From the NCBI RefSeq assembly GCF_034006335.1, contig NZ_JAWDIQ010000001.1: a stretch of DNA of 64,000 nucleotides; one strand, written 5' to 3'. The stretch is from Paracerasibacillus soli (GTDB taxonomy: Bacteria; Bacillota; Bacilli; Bacillales; Amphibacillaceae). Position 1 is the first letter of the stretch, and each line of letters starts with the position of its first letter. Of this stretch, positions 20,368 to 29,885 are shown piece after piece. The notes beneath the pieces were generated by a model. That model was not told the DNA's origin, did no database searches, and saw only the letters and a list, made by a program, of their open reading frames with translations. The position numbers and the translations under genes were made by a program.

Positions 20368-20906
20368 TTACTTTTCATCTTTAAATTTATCTAACATGTC
20401 GTTTATATTCATATTTGGATTAGCGCGATGTTTGGACTGTATATTTCTCATCCTATCCCAGTGCGTATCATCCGTATAAACAATAACGTTTTTATTATGG
20501 GGGTTTAATTTTTGAACTTCATCGCTTATTCTTTTCGCTATGTCATGATCTTGTTGGTGTCGATATCTTAATAAAACACCAATGACAATTTTATCATCGG
20601 TTGACGCTACTTGTGCTTGCTTTATATCTTTCATCCCTTGTAAATGATCTTGTATTTTTTTTGATTCCTCGTTTGTAAAGGCGTCTGTGAAGCCACGTTT
20701 TTGATCACTTCGACTAAATTGATAATCTCCTTCAGTAAACTCTTGACGTTCTGTATGATTATTTTGACTGCGCATATCTTGTTCTTTCTTCGTCTCATAT
20801 CGTACTGGCTGTGTTCTTTTTACATCTTGCTCAGCTTCTGGCTTTTTTGATCAGAACACCCAATCAAAAGCATACTTACAACAACCATCCACATCCATTT
20901 ACGCAT
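20368..20906 (-). CDS. coxA: YhcN/YlaJ-family sporulation lipoprotein, CoxA-like (one frameshift)
   Basis: A lipoprotein signal peptide (MRKWMWMVVVSMLLIGC, lipobox LIGC) is followed by a charged linker and a YhcN/YlaJ domain (QAQVASTDDKIVIGVLLRY, then NVIVYTDD). B. subtilis CoxA (YrbB), a spore cortex protein, belongs to this family and lies between yrbC and safA, the same neighbourhood. The frame breaks in the run of six A at 20843-20848; seven would restore it. The start at 20906 follows GGGAGG. About 179 residues in all. The cortex role is inferred from family and context. Confidence 0.8.
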
Positions 20907-20972
20907 AATAATAACCTCCCTTATCCATAGTTTGGATTAGGAAGGTCTTTTTAGACATGGTAAAAATTCCGT

Positions 20973-21714
20973 TTAATCTTCTTTTAAATGACACTGTGCA
21001 GGTGTATGTCTTTTATGTTCAGTTCTTTTATGCATGTTTTCAATTATCGCTTTGTCTTGCTCTGAATTTGTTTTCCTTGTAAATAAGCATCAATCACATC
21101 ATATGTTGTTCCCATTTCCGCCTCATCCGTTTGTCCTTCCCATAAATCTGCACTCGGTTTCTTTTCAATTACTTCATGTGGCACCCCAAGATAAGCTGCC
21201 ATTTCACGTACCTCACCTTTTGTTAAATCGATGATAGGCAATAGGTCTACACCACCATCACCAAATTTTGTAAAGTAACCAGTATGCCATTCTGCAGCAT
21301 TGTCTGTACCCACAACCAAATAATTATAATTTGTCGCGACTGTATAAAGAGTACTCATCCTTAATCGAGCTCTTAAATTAGCATCCGCCATTCGTTCATG
21401 TTCTTTAATAACATCTGCTGTTCCGATTGCTTTCTGTATCGTATGGAACATCAGATGATGGGCTTCCGTTAATCAACAATTTTTTCCGTCATTTTAGACG
21501 TTCGTGTCACTTCTTTTGCGTGTTGAATATCAACAGGATTACTGTTTATCGGCATAATAACCCCTATGGAATTGTTTGGAAATGCACGTTTAATTAAAAA
21601 TGCTACAACTGCAGAATCCAGTCCTCCACTAACGCCTACAACTAAACCTTTAGTTCCTGATTCTTTTACTTTAGTTTGCAACCAATGTACAATTTTATCT
21701 ACTTGTTTTTCCAT
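20973..21714 (-). CDS. nadE: NH3-dependent NAD(+) synthetase (two frameshifts)
   Basis: Converts nicotinate adenine dinucleotide to NAD with ATP and ammonia. The PP-loop VVGVSGGLDSAVV, the VVGTDNAAEWHTGYFTKFGDGG block and the KPSADLWEGQTDEAEMG block are all present. Breaks near 21470 and 21063 are each repaired by one base, giving about 247 residues ending CHLKED. The ATG at 21714 fits the GGAG site. In B. subtilis nadE lies elsewhere, so its place between coxA-like and safA is a lineage feature. About 460 bases of upstream sequence show no gene. Confidence 0.93.
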
Positions 21715-21720
21715 TTGCAA

Positions 21721-22179
21721 ACGCTCCTTTTACTAATAGCTTCACTCTGGTACAGCAATCTATATAATAAATGAAATTTCGATTGCTATTCATCTTGACT
21801 TGCATATTATTATCTAAGTAACTTACTATTACTTGAATTTGTCGTAGCACATCTTACATCATACATATAAAAAGTAGTAAATTTAAAGCAAAAAGATTTG
21901 AAGCCTATGTATATCTTGACTGCTCAAGGAGAACTTTTCATCCTAAGCTCAATTTGAATAAGATTCTCCACTTTTCTTCATGTTTATTTTACCTTACGTA
22001 AATGGAGAGAAGAAAACTATTTTAAGTAAATTTACCATGTAATGAATATAATTTTTAAAATATATGCTTATATCATTTCCTCATTGAATTTACTTTCACA
22101 AGCCACCAAAAGGTTTGTTAAATATATACTTTACTTTTTAAGTGAAAAGCATACGAAATACTTATATCTAGAAAAAGAA
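21721..22179. other. Gene-free interval between nadE and safA
   Basis: Roughly 460 AT-rich bases. I see no open frame with a ribosome-binding site, no RNA-gene signature and no repeat. It presumably contains the nadE promoter on the minus strand. Confidence 0.4.
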
Positions 22180-22209
22180 AAGAGACGATCATTAGGCTTG
22201 TCGTCTCTT
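22180..22209. terminator. Terminator downstream of safA
   Basis: AAGAGACGA / TCGTCTCTT inverted repeat with a 12-base loop, about 10 bases 3' of the safA stop. Confidence 0.7.
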
Positions 22210-22218
22210 CTTAAATGA

Positions 22219-23195
22219 TTATTCATTTTCATTTTTCTCTTCTTCATCGTCTTTGCGATATGGAGAAAACCCTGGCGGTGTTGGATAGAAATTTGTTTGG
22301 AATTGAGATTGCGGAGGATATGTGTGCATTTGTGATTGTTCTGGTGGTTGCTGCATAAGACTGCCATGGGAATGGGAATGTGGCAATGAAGTTGGATGAT
22401 TTACGACTCCAACATTTGCTTCTCCACAACCACAGTCGCCTCCTCCTTGCATTGGTACTGGCATCGGTTGCCCTTGCCACTTATGAAATGGTGCAAAATG
22501 CATCGGATCCATCAATGGCATTGGGGCTTCACATGGCATCGGGACCGGTACAGACCATTGGTGTTGACAAGGATGCATCATTAAACAGCAAAATGGCATT
22601 TGCGGTAGCATAGGCATTGGTGTATATGGCATTGGTACCGGTGCTGGTGCTGGCTGTGCAACAGGCTTTTGCTCTTTCTTTGGTTTCTCCTTCTTTTTCA
22701 CTGGCTTTTTTTCAACCTTTTCCTCTTTTGGGTGATGATGAATAGGTATTTCCGGAAAATTAATCGTCGTATAATTTTTCATTTCCTGCTCCATAATTGG
22801 CATTTGCATAATAGGTTGTAATGGCATTTGTGGTATCACTGGTGTTTCAGGTACTTGTTGTATTGGTGGTAATTTTGGTGCTGGTGGTTTTGGCATTTGC
22901 AAAGAAGGCGATTCAATTTGCACTTCTTTTTTCTTTTTATGATCATCAGGTTGAATTACTGGTTGCGGATGAATAGGAACCTCTTTATATGGTGTCTTTA
23001 CTTGTTCTTTCTTCTGTGTTTCTTTCTTTACATGTTTTGCGGTACCCGGCACCTTAATTTTCATACCAGGCATAATCATATCAGGACTCGATATTTGTGT
23101 ATTCATGCTTTTTAACTCTTCAAAATCAACACCATATTTTTTTGCAATATCCACAATGTATCGCCTTTTTGTACGATATGAATTCTCAACGTCAT
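22219..23195 (-). CDS. safA: Spore coat/cortex morphogenetic protein SafA (LysM, one frameshift)
   Basis: Targets coat proteins to the cortex-coat interface together with SpoVID. The N-terminal LysM domain starts MTLRIHIVQKGDTLW (ATG 23195, preceded by AAGGAG) and continues IAKKYGVDFEELKSMN after a one-base break near 23152. The remaining ~270 residues are low-complexity: Lys/Glu-rich linkers, then many Pro-Met repeats (PMPYTPMPMLPQMPF), Cys and His clusters and a short GGGDCGCG. This is the expected SafA layout. The composition is strongly biased compared with neighbouring genes. Confidence 0.88.
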
Positions 23196-23215
23196 CTAAT
23201 CTCCTTTCCATCTCT

Positions 23216-23242
23216 CTTGTATGGGCTAATCACTCTATATCA
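23216..23242 (-). promoter_or_regulatory. Possible sigma-E promoter of safA
   Basis: On the minus strand CATACAAG (23216-23223) resembles the sigma-E -10 element and TGATATA (23236-23242) resembles its -35. The 12-base gap is about two bases shorter than usual, so this is a weak call. B. subtilis safA is sigma-E dependent. Confidence 0.3.
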
Positions 23243-23299
23243 ACATATGCGACTGCACATTAAAAGTTGAACCATTATTTCATGAATTCATTACAAAAG

Positions 23300-23366
23300 A
23301 AAAAGACCCCTCATTTTTATATCAAAAACGTCCTTCATAAAGGAACATTTTCGTCATGAAAGGTCT
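23300..23366 (-). terminator. Terminator downstream of obg
   Basis: On the minus strand, AGACCTTTCAT pairs with ATGAGGGGTCT (using G-U pairs) around a second inner hairpin, and is followed by TTTTTC. It separates the spo0B-obg transcript from safA. Confidence 0.7.
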
Positions 23367-23376
23367 ATATTTCAAT

Positions 23377-24656
23377 TCATTCCACAAATTCAAACTCAAA
23401 ATCAAGTATTCGAACAGTATCGCCATCTTTCGCACCACGTTTACGTAATGCTTCATCTACGCCCATTCCTCGTAATTGTCTAGCAAATCTTTGTACAGCT
23501 TCATCACGTGTAATGTCTGTCATTTTAAATAACTTCTCTAATTTTTCACCTGATAAAATAAATGTTCCTTCTGAATCACGGTTGATGATGAATGGTTCTG
23601 CCTCTTCTACAAACTTGTAGACAACACTATCTTCCTGTTTAATTTCTACTTTACGTTTTGGTGTCTTGTCCAATAAGTCAGCAATGGCGAATAGCAATGC
23701 GCGTAAGCCATCACGCGTTACTGCTGAAATGGAATAAATAGGGATATCATGATTTAATTTTTGTTTAAATACTTTAAGGTTTTCTTCCGCTTCTGCATAT
23801 CCATTTTATTCGCTACTATAATTTGTGGCCGGTCTAATATGTCTTGGTCATAAGCTTTTAACTCTACATTTATTTTCGTATAATCTTCGTACGGTTCTCT
23901 ACCTTCTGTTCCCGCCATATCTATCACATGTAAAATAATTCGTGTCCTTTCAACATGGCGCAAGAACTGATGTCCTAAACCGACTCCTTCATGCGCACCT
24001 TCAATTAATCCAGGTAAATCCGCCATTACAAAACTCCGATGATCACCAGTCTCAACTACACCCAAATTAGGTGCTAGTGTCGTAAAATGATAATCAGCAA
24101 TTTTCGGTTTTGCAGCACTTACAACCGACAGTAAAGTAGATTTCCCTACACTTGGAAAGCCAACTAAACCAACATCTGCAATGACTTTTAACTCTACACG
24201 AATATTTCTTTCTATCCCCGGCTCACCATTTTCTGCAAAATCAGGTGCAGGGTTTTTGGATGTTGCAAAGCGAATATTTCCTCGACCACCTCTACCACCT
24301 CTTGCTATTACCGCTTCCTGGCCATGCTCAGTTAAATCAGCTATTAACAGATCATCCGCATCTTCATCAAATACAGTTGTGCCAGGTGGTACTGGGACAA
24401 TTAAAGGTGATGAATTTTTTCCGTGCATACTTTTACTCATCCCATTTTCGCCACGTTTTGCCTTGAAATGCCGATTATAACGAAAATCCATTAAAGTATT
24501 TAATCCTTCATCTACTTTAAAAATGACATCTCCACCGTCTCCGCCGTCACCTCCAGCTGGTCCACCGAGTGGTTCATATTTTTCACGCCGGTAGGCAACC
24601 ATACCATTCCCGCCATCGCCAGCCTTCACATATACTCTAACTTGATCTACAAACAT
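23377..24656 (-). CDS. obg: GTPase Obg/CgtA (one frameshift)
   Basis: Essential GTPase linked to 50S ribosome assembly, the stress response and sporulation initiation. About 426 residues. The glycine-rich Obg fold (GGPAGGDGGDGGDV, GGRGGRGN) covers residues 1-158. The G domain has G1 GFPSVGKST, G3 DLPG and G4 NKMD. The OCT domain ends FEFEFVE. The break near 23796 lies just after NKMDM and is repaired by one C. It follows spo0B closely (12 bases), as in B. subtilis, linking it to the phosphorelay. Confidence 0.95.
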
Positions 24657-24668
24657 TCTTTCACCTCA

Positions 24669-25171
24669 TTAAGGGATATAAAAATAATATTTATTTATTT
24701 TCGTACTCTCCCAACCGCTTTGTTGCAAAACAGATTGGAAAGATGTATAGTCCTTTAAATTTCCCACCACACATATGGAAACCTTTACTTGATCATCTTT
24801 CGAACCTTCCATTAATATTTTTCCTGTATATAGTTCAGTAGTATCCCCAAATTCCTCTATTGCTTTCACCAATTGTTGGAAGCGTGTCAACAGCAATTGG
24901 TCATAATGCAAAAGATTTTTTTGATATAGGTCAATGACATACTCCATTCGAATGTTTTGATGCCAATTTAGCTGCATCAACCATAGCGTAAAACTTGGGT
25001 ATTTAGTTGAAATAACTTTCTTTCTTCTATGTACATTTGAACAAGATTATCAATCTTTTGCTGTACCTTTTCTGATTGCCCCATGGTAGCGTATCCTTGC
25101 ATGATTTGTAATTGATTCATCAAATCATGCCGAAAGCCTTGAACTAAGCGTAGAACATCATTTGAATCCAA
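24669..25171 (-). CDS. spo0B: Sporulation phosphotransferase Spo0B (one frameshift)
   Basis: Passes phosphate from Spo0F to Spo0A in the sporulation phosphorelay. The active-site helix with the phosphorylated His is FRHDLMNQLQIMQGY, near residue 13 from the TTG start I chose (25171, behind GGGAGGGG). About 167 residues. The frame shifts near 25020; four A in place of three restores ERKVISTKYPSFTLW. It lies between rpmA and obg, the canonical location. The poor primary conservation apart from the His helix is typical of this protein. Confidence 0.9.
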
Positions 25172-25211
25172 TCTACTCCCCTCCCACTTCTGAAGAAAAG
25201 TATAACAGAAA

Positions 25212-25241
25212 TAAAAAAACCTAACCATTGATACGGTTAGG
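25212..25241 (-). terminator. Terminator downstream of rpmA
   Basis: CCTAACC / GGTTAGG stem with a T7 run on the minus strand. It lies between rpmA and spo0B. Confidence 0.85.
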
Positions 25242-25278
25242 CTTTCTGTATAAATGTATATAACATCACGTATGATAA

Positions 25279-25569
25279 TTACGCTTCTAACGCTAATGGG
25301 TATACACTAACTTTTTTACGATCACGGCCAAAGCGTTCAAATTTTACAACACCGTCCACTTTCGCAAATAATGTATCGTCACCACCGCGACCTACATTTT
25401 CACCTGGGTAAATTTTAGTACCACGTTGGCGATATAAAATAGAACCACCTGTTACAAATTGACCATCAGCACGTTTAGCACCTAAACGTTTCGCTTCTGA
25501 ATCACGACCGTTTCTAGTACTACCAACACCTTTTTTTGATGCAAAAAACTGTAAATCAAGACGTAGCAT
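25279..25569 (-). CDS. rpmA: 50S ribosomal protein L27
   Basis: 96 residues. The N-terminal extension MLRLDLQFFASKKG is of the Firmicute kind removed by Prp before assembly (cleavage expected after the FF pair), and the L27 core (RRQRGTKIYPGENVGRGGDD-like) is intact. The ATG at 25569 follows AGAGGAGGTG. As given, the frame is open upstream into prp with no stop, so it looks like a fusion; see prp. I take this ATG as the true start. Confidence 0.95.
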   Translation of the reverse strand: MLRLDLQFFASKKGVGSTRNGRDSEAKRLGAKRADGQFVTGGSILYRQRGTKIYPGENVGRGGDDTLFAKVDGVVKFERFGRDRKKVSVYPLALEA

Positions 25570-25911
25570 GTCCGGCACCTCCTCTTTTACTTTTACGTTT
25601 ATAAACTGGGCATAGTCCCGTTCAATTGTTTGTAACGCAATAAGCATACCCGCTAGTAATGTGTCTGCTTTTTCCTTTTGATCATGATGCAACGTATACG
25701 GTACTTTAACATATAAATACCCACCATCTGTCCCTTGCTTGATTTCTAGGTCTATTTCACATAATGCGATAACAGCATTCACCGTCCCAAATGAAACGGC
25801 AGAAACGCCTGCACAAACAAGGTCATAACCATAAGGACCACTATCAGCATGACCAGAGAGTTCAAATGCTTCTATAAAATTATCCTTTTTGTATATCGTA
25901 ACTTGAATCAT
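25556..25911 (-). CDS. prp: Ribosomal-processing cysteine protease Prp (probable 3' frameshift)
   Basis: Cleaves the N-terminal extension of L27. Catalytic-site motifs are visible: His in ELSGHAD and Cys in DLVCAGVSAVSFG. In the sequence as given, the frame continues directly into rpmA and gives a 210-residue Prp-L27 fusion. Adding one A in the AAAA runs near 25584-25600 would instead end Prp as K-R-G-G-A-G-H-A-T-S and overlap rpmA by 14 bases, the standard gene arrangement. I therefore treat the fusion as an artefact. Confidence 0.85.
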
Positions 25912-25986
25912 ATTATATTCCTTTTACTCCATACAGAAGTCGCTTTCTCATAGAGGAAGTAATGATTTCCTCTTTTAAACACGTAC

Positions 25987-26295
25987 TTATAGACTAATTT
26001 TTTCTACAACCAATTTTGTATAAGGCTGACGATGGCCTTGTTTACGGCTGTAGTTCTTCTTAGGCTTATATTTGAAAACTGTAATTTTCTTTTGACGTCC
26101 TTGTTTTTCAACTTTAGCTGTAACAGTAGCACCTTCAACATATGGAGCACCTACTTTTACATCTTCGCCGCCAACAAACAATACTTTATCAAAAGTTACT
26201 GTTTCCTCAGGATTAGCAGAAAGTTTTTCAATATAAATTTCTTGTCCTTCTGCTACTTTAATTTGTTTACCGCCTGTTTCAATAATTGCATACAT
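25987..26295 (-). CDS. rplU: 50S ribosomal protein L21
   Basis: 102 residues beginning MYAIIETGGKQIKVAEGQ, the L21 signature, with the basic C-terminal KPKKNYSRKQGHRQPYTK. It binds 23S rRNA. First gene of the rplU-prp-rpmA operon, with GGGAGGTG ahead of the start and a leader upstream. The frame is intact. Confidence 0.98.
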   Translation of the reverse strand: MYAIIETGGKQIKVAEGQEIYIEKLSANPEETVTFDKVLFVGGEDVKVGAPYVEGATVTAKVEKQGRQKKITVFKYKPKKNYSRKQGHRQPYTKLVVEKISL

Positions 26296-26400
26296 GGATA
26301 TTGCACCTCCCTAATTAACTAAGACTCGCCATTAAGGTATCTAAATAGATTTAAAAACCTTTTCTGTGCGGTTGTAGCACTGGTGCTACAAATAACGTTA
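26296..26400 (-). promoter_or_regulatory. Putative L21 leader RNA upstream of rplU
   Basis: The minus strand holds a short hairpin (TTGTAGCAC / GTGCTACAA), then GGTTTTTAAATCTA and a pyrimidine-poor stretch just before the rplU ribosome-binding site. In Bacillales an L21-binding leader lies at this position. The match is by position and hairpin only. Confidence 0.4.
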
Positions 26401-26494
26401 ATATCTTACCATGTTTTCACGTTTTCTGTCAAGTACATCTTTTGGTTTCATTATGAAGATAGCTTCTTATGAATAATATTTTTACACAATACTA

Positions 26495-27358
26495 TTATAA
26501 AGAACCCATCGCAATATCACCAATAGTTTTTTTATACTTTTTTTCATAGAAAAAGCCCCGTAAACATTCCGCTTCATCCACGATTAGTCGCTCTCGATTC
26601 GGAAATGTAACATAAATGGAATGCTTTTTATCTCGCTGCAATAAATATAAAACTTCTTGTAAAGATTGCGTATGATGGACAACAATGGGGCGCATCGATC
26701 TAACTTCTGAGTTCCCCTCACTTCGCTTCATTAAAAACCGCATAAAAACGTATGTTCTTCGTTTCCATTCTAGGCGATTCTCCATGATTAGAAAAGCAAA
26801 AATTAAAAATGTCGCAAGTGTAAATGGAAGAATAAATAATTGCACTATCATTACACCTAGGCAAAGACAAAGAGATAAAATAATTGTCCAGTGATGGGCC
26901 TTGCGAAATGGCATATAAAAAGCCAAAATATAAAATAATAGCTTTCCACCATCTAATGGCCAAATAGGGAGCAAATTAAACAATAGGATGACTGTATTAA
27001 AAAACATTAGCTGCTCTACGATTATTTCTGGTAGAAATCCAAATGTAGACATGAATAAACCAAATATATATATGAAAATATGTTGGAACGGTCCGGCAAT
27101 CGTTACAATAAGATCTTCGTATAAAGGTCTATTCCCATGTTCTTCGGTTTCCATTACACCCCCAAATATCCATAACATGACACGATTAATACGCCAATTA
27201 TATATCTTCGCCGCTATATAATGACCCATTTCATGAACCATTACGATTACTAAAATGATGAACAATTGGATAAAGGTACCGGTCACAAATGAAATAAATA
27301 TAAATATAAAAACAATAGGGTGTATATAAAAGGGCGCAAAAAAATCACGGATTGTCAT
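26495..27358 (-). CDS. spoIVFB: Intramembrane metalloprotease SpoIVFB
   Basis: Site-2 protease that cleaves pro-sigma-K in the mother cell. About 287 residues with six membrane segments. The zinc motif HEMGH is at about 43-47, and the third ligand is in NLLPIWPLDGGK. A C-terminal CBS-like region (residues ~220-285) follows. It overlaps the end of spoIVFA, so the pair is co-translated. Frame intact. Confidence 0.95.
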   Translation of the reverse strand: MTIRDFFAPFYIHPIVFIFIFISFVTGTFIQLFIILVIVMVHEMGHYIAAKIYNWRINRVMLWIFGGVMETEEHGNRPLYEDLIVTIAGPFQHIFIYIFGLFMSTFGFLPEIIVEQLMFFNTVILLFNLLPIWPLDGGKLLFYILAFYMPFRKAHHWTIILSLCLCLGVMIVQLFILPFTLATFLIFAFLIMENRLEWKRRTYVFMRFLMKRSEGNSEVRSMRPIVVHHTQSLQEVLYLLQRDKKHSIYVTFPNRERLIVDEAECLRGFFYEKKYKKTIGDIAMGSL

Positions 27359-28118
27359 CAACTTTAATCACCTGTATAGGATCAATATACTCGTTATTTT
27401 TTTCAATTGAAAAGTAGACCATTTCTTCTTCGTCAGTTGGTGAAAATTCACCTAGTTTATGATTTACTTGAACGGCTTGGTAAAGGTGCACATCAATTTC
27501 ACTTAAATATCCATAGGTTGATTTACTCCCATCGACGTGTTGTACGATTACTGTATTCTTCGTATCTTTCTTTTTACCGGCAAAAACTACAACACCTTCA
27601 TGTAATGCTGTAACATTTGTTAATTCGTCCGTTGAAATAAGAATACCCTTTCCATTTGCCTGGAAACTTTGTGCAATATCTCCATTAACAGGTAGTGCAA
27701 TATCCACATTTTCATTTTCCTTCATAAATGGTGGTGACAAGGCAAGCGGGTCACCAAAAGTTTCTTGATACCAATGATTAACTTTTGCAAAGGGGAAATC
27801 TTCCTCTAAGGCATAACTTGTCCAGTTTTTTATTTTATTAAATTTACTAGAGTCTGTTTGCCATATAAATGCTGTAATCAAAAATAAGATAACTGCTAAA
27901 ACTCCTTTTAGAACAAAACCCGATATGTTCATATGCTTACTTTGCAAGTTTTCATCCACATTTGCAGGCATCATTGGATAATAACCATGCCGTTCCTCTT
28001 CTTGGGGGATACTTGGCATGATTGCCTTTGTAGTAACGTTTCGTTTGCCTAATGTTTCACGTTTTTGTTCTTTTCTTTTCGAAATTGATTTTCGAACTTG
28101 TTCAATCCCCTTATTCAT
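27345..28118 (-). CDS. spoIVFA: SpoIVFB-regulating protein SpoIVFA
   Basis: Holds SpoIVFB inactive with BofA until the forespore signal arrives. Starts best at MNKGIEQVRKSISKRK (28118), which aligns with the B. subtilis N terminus. One membrane helix lies around residues 70-90 (GVLAVILFLITAFIW) and a degenerate LytM/M23 domain is C-terminal (GILISTDELTNVTALHEGVVV). The LytM domain appears to lack the usual zinc ligands, as expected for this family. Frame intact. Confidence 0.92.
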   Translation of the reverse strand: MNKGIEQVRKSISKRKEQKRETLGKRNVTTKAIMPSIPQEEERHGYYPMMPANVDENLQSKHMNISGFVLKGVLAVILFLITAFIWQTDSSKFNKIKNWTSYALEEDFPFAKVNHWYQETFGDPLALSPPFMKENENVDIALPVNGDIAQSFQANGKGILISTDELTNVTALHEGVVVFAGKKKDTKNTVIVQHVDGSKSTYGYLSEIDVHLYQAVQVNHKLGEFSPTDEEEMVYFSIEKNNEYIDPIQVIKVDDNP

Positions 28119-28284
28119 CTGCTCTCTCATTCCTTTTATCATCTATAGTACAAGTCTTTGTATATCGTATGATAAATAGTTTCAAGATATGATTGAACTT
28201 CATTATTAATCCATTCAAAAGGTACTGCTTTGAATAAAATAATGATTTAAATACGATGCAAGCTATCTTTATATGAAAGCATAC

Positions 28285-28326
28285 AAAAAAAACAAGATGA
28301 CATGACATACATCAGTTCATCTTGTT
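28285..28326 (-). terminator. Terminator downstream of minD
   Basis: AACAAGATGA / TCATCTTGTT stem followed on the minus strand by a run of T. It closes the mreBCD-minCD transcript before spoIVFA. Confidence 0.88.
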
Positions 28327-28334
28327 CCCCAAAT

Positions 28335-29132
28335 TTATGATCTTAGGCCAAAAAACGATTTTACTTTTCTAAATATACCGGTTTCCGTTTCTAAAGATTG
28401 TAATGGCACATTTTCTCCAAGAATTCTACGCGCAATATTTCGATAAGCAATAGCTGACTTGGGTTTAGATTGTAGAGCAACTGGCTCGCCATTATTCGCT
28501 GCTTTTATTACTTCATCATCATCAATGACAATACCAATTAGATCTATCGATAAAACTTGCATGATTTCATCAATATCTAGCATGTCTCCATTTTTCATCA
28601 TATGATTTCGTATTCGATTAATAATTAGGCTTGGAGCTTCCATTTCTTCCTTTTCTAACAAACCTATTATTCTATCAGCATCCCGTACACTTGACTTTTC
28701 CGGGGTCGTTACAACAATCGCACGATCAGCTCCTGCAATAGCATTACGAAATCCTTGTTCGATACCAGCAGGGCAATCAATAATAATATAATCATATTCT
28801 GTCTTTAATTCCGTAATAATTTTTTTCATTCCTTCAGTTGTTACAGCGGATTTATCACTAGTTTGTGCCGCTGGTAATAGAGATAAATAATCAAAACGTT
28901 TATCCTTCACTAGCGCTTGCTTTAATTTACATCGTTCTTCAATAACATCTACAATGTCGTAAATAATACGGTTTTCAAGCCCCATCACAACATCTAGATT
29001 ACGAAGTCCAATATCTGTATCAATTAAACATACCTTTTGATCCATAAGCGCTAAAGCAGTTCCAATATTCGCCGATGTCGTTGTTTTTCCAACACCGCCT
29101 TTCCCAGATGTAATGACTATTGCCTCACCCAT
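28335..29132 (-). CDS. minD: Septum site-determining ATPase MinD
   Basis: Membrane-associated Walker ATPase that positions MinC to block polar division; in Bacillus it works with DivIVA. 265 residues, deviant Walker A KGGVGKTTT (about 10-18), Walker B VCLIDTDIGLRN, and a C-terminal amphipathic membrane-targeting helix FRKVKSFFGL. Overlaps minC by 8 bases. Frame intact. Confidence 0.97.
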   Translation of the reverse strand: MGEAIVITSGKGGVGKTTTSANIGTALALMDQKVCLIDTDIGLRNLDVVMGLENRIIYDIVDVIEERCKLKQALVKDKRFDYLSLLPAAQTSDKSAVTTEGMKKIITELKTEYDYIIIDCPAGIEQGFRNAIAGADRAIVVTTPEKSSVRDADRIIGLLEKEEMEAPSLIINRIRNHMMKNGDMLDIDEIMQVLSIDLIGIVIDDDEVIKAANNGEPVALQSKPKSAIAYRNIARRILGENVPLQSLETETGIFRKVKSFFGLRS

Positions 29133-29811
29133 TTAGCATTCTCCTTTCAAATCCACTTAAGCTACTTCTTTTTCGTGCAAGTGTTTGTAATCTTTCAATC
29201 GTAATTTTATCATCATTTTGATCAATATAACCGCATTCCATATAAATACCATCTGATTCATAATCAGGTGCACGACTAATGTAGTTAGCAATTCGAAGTT
29301 GCGTTGGTTTCATGTAGGATGCGGCTATGACGGCATCGTGATTCCCGTCTACACCGGCATGTGCAATACCATATAAGCCGCCCATTATATAAATGTTACC
29401 AGTAGTCATAATCATACCACCAGGATTTACATCTCCAATTAACAAAATGTCTCCTGTAGCCTCCAGTACTTGTCCAGACCTTACCATTCTAGTAAATACT
29501 TTCATTTCACTTTCTTCCAACCAAGATTGTGCTTCATCTCTATGCACAACATTAGTATGAAAGGTCTGTACAGAAAACTGGTTACCTCGTTCTATAATTT
29601 CTTTTAACTGATCTCTTTGATCATCTATAAGATAACGATTGCCAAGTTCTATACGAACTGGAACTACAGGACTCTCATCCTGAGGATTTAATTCAATCTT
29701 TTCGCGTAGTTCTTCTAATACTTCAGAAAAAGAACAGCTATCGTCTACCATCATCGTTAATCCATCTCTTGTTCCTTTTATCGTGATTAACTGACTTTTT
29801 TCGAGTACCAT
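29125..29811 (-). CDS. minC: Septum formation inhibitor MinC
   Basis: Inhibits FtsZ polymerisation away from midcell. 228 residues: N-terminal FtsZ-interacting domain, then a beta-helical C-terminal domain (GDILLIGDVNPGGMIMTTGNI, MIVG-like repeats ending with CGYIDQND). Followed directly by minD. Frame intact. Confidence 0.95.
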   Translation of the reverse strand: MVLEKSQLITIKGTRDGLTMMVDDSCSFSEVLEELREKIELNPQDESPVVPVRIELGNRYLIDDQRDQLKEIIERGNQFSVQTFHTNVVHRDEAQSWLEESEMKVFTRMVRSGQVLEATGDILLIGDVNPGGMIMTTGNIYIMGGLYGIAHAGVDGNHDAVIAASYMKPTQLRIANYISRAPDYESDGIYMECGYIDQNDDKITIERLQTLARKRSSLSGFERRMLNG

Positions 29812-29885
29812 ACGTTCACCTCATCACTTACACGCCATCATTTTTTATGTTTACTTACATAGTAGGACCACGATTGTACTTTTCA

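Noticed and set aside
22131..22613. Short frames around and opposite the safA 3' half
   Set aside because: They are shadows of the Pro/Met-rich repeats.
25279..25911. True Prp-L27 fusion protein
   Set aside because: A ribosome-binding site and start for rpmA persist, and one base in an A run restores the usual overlap.
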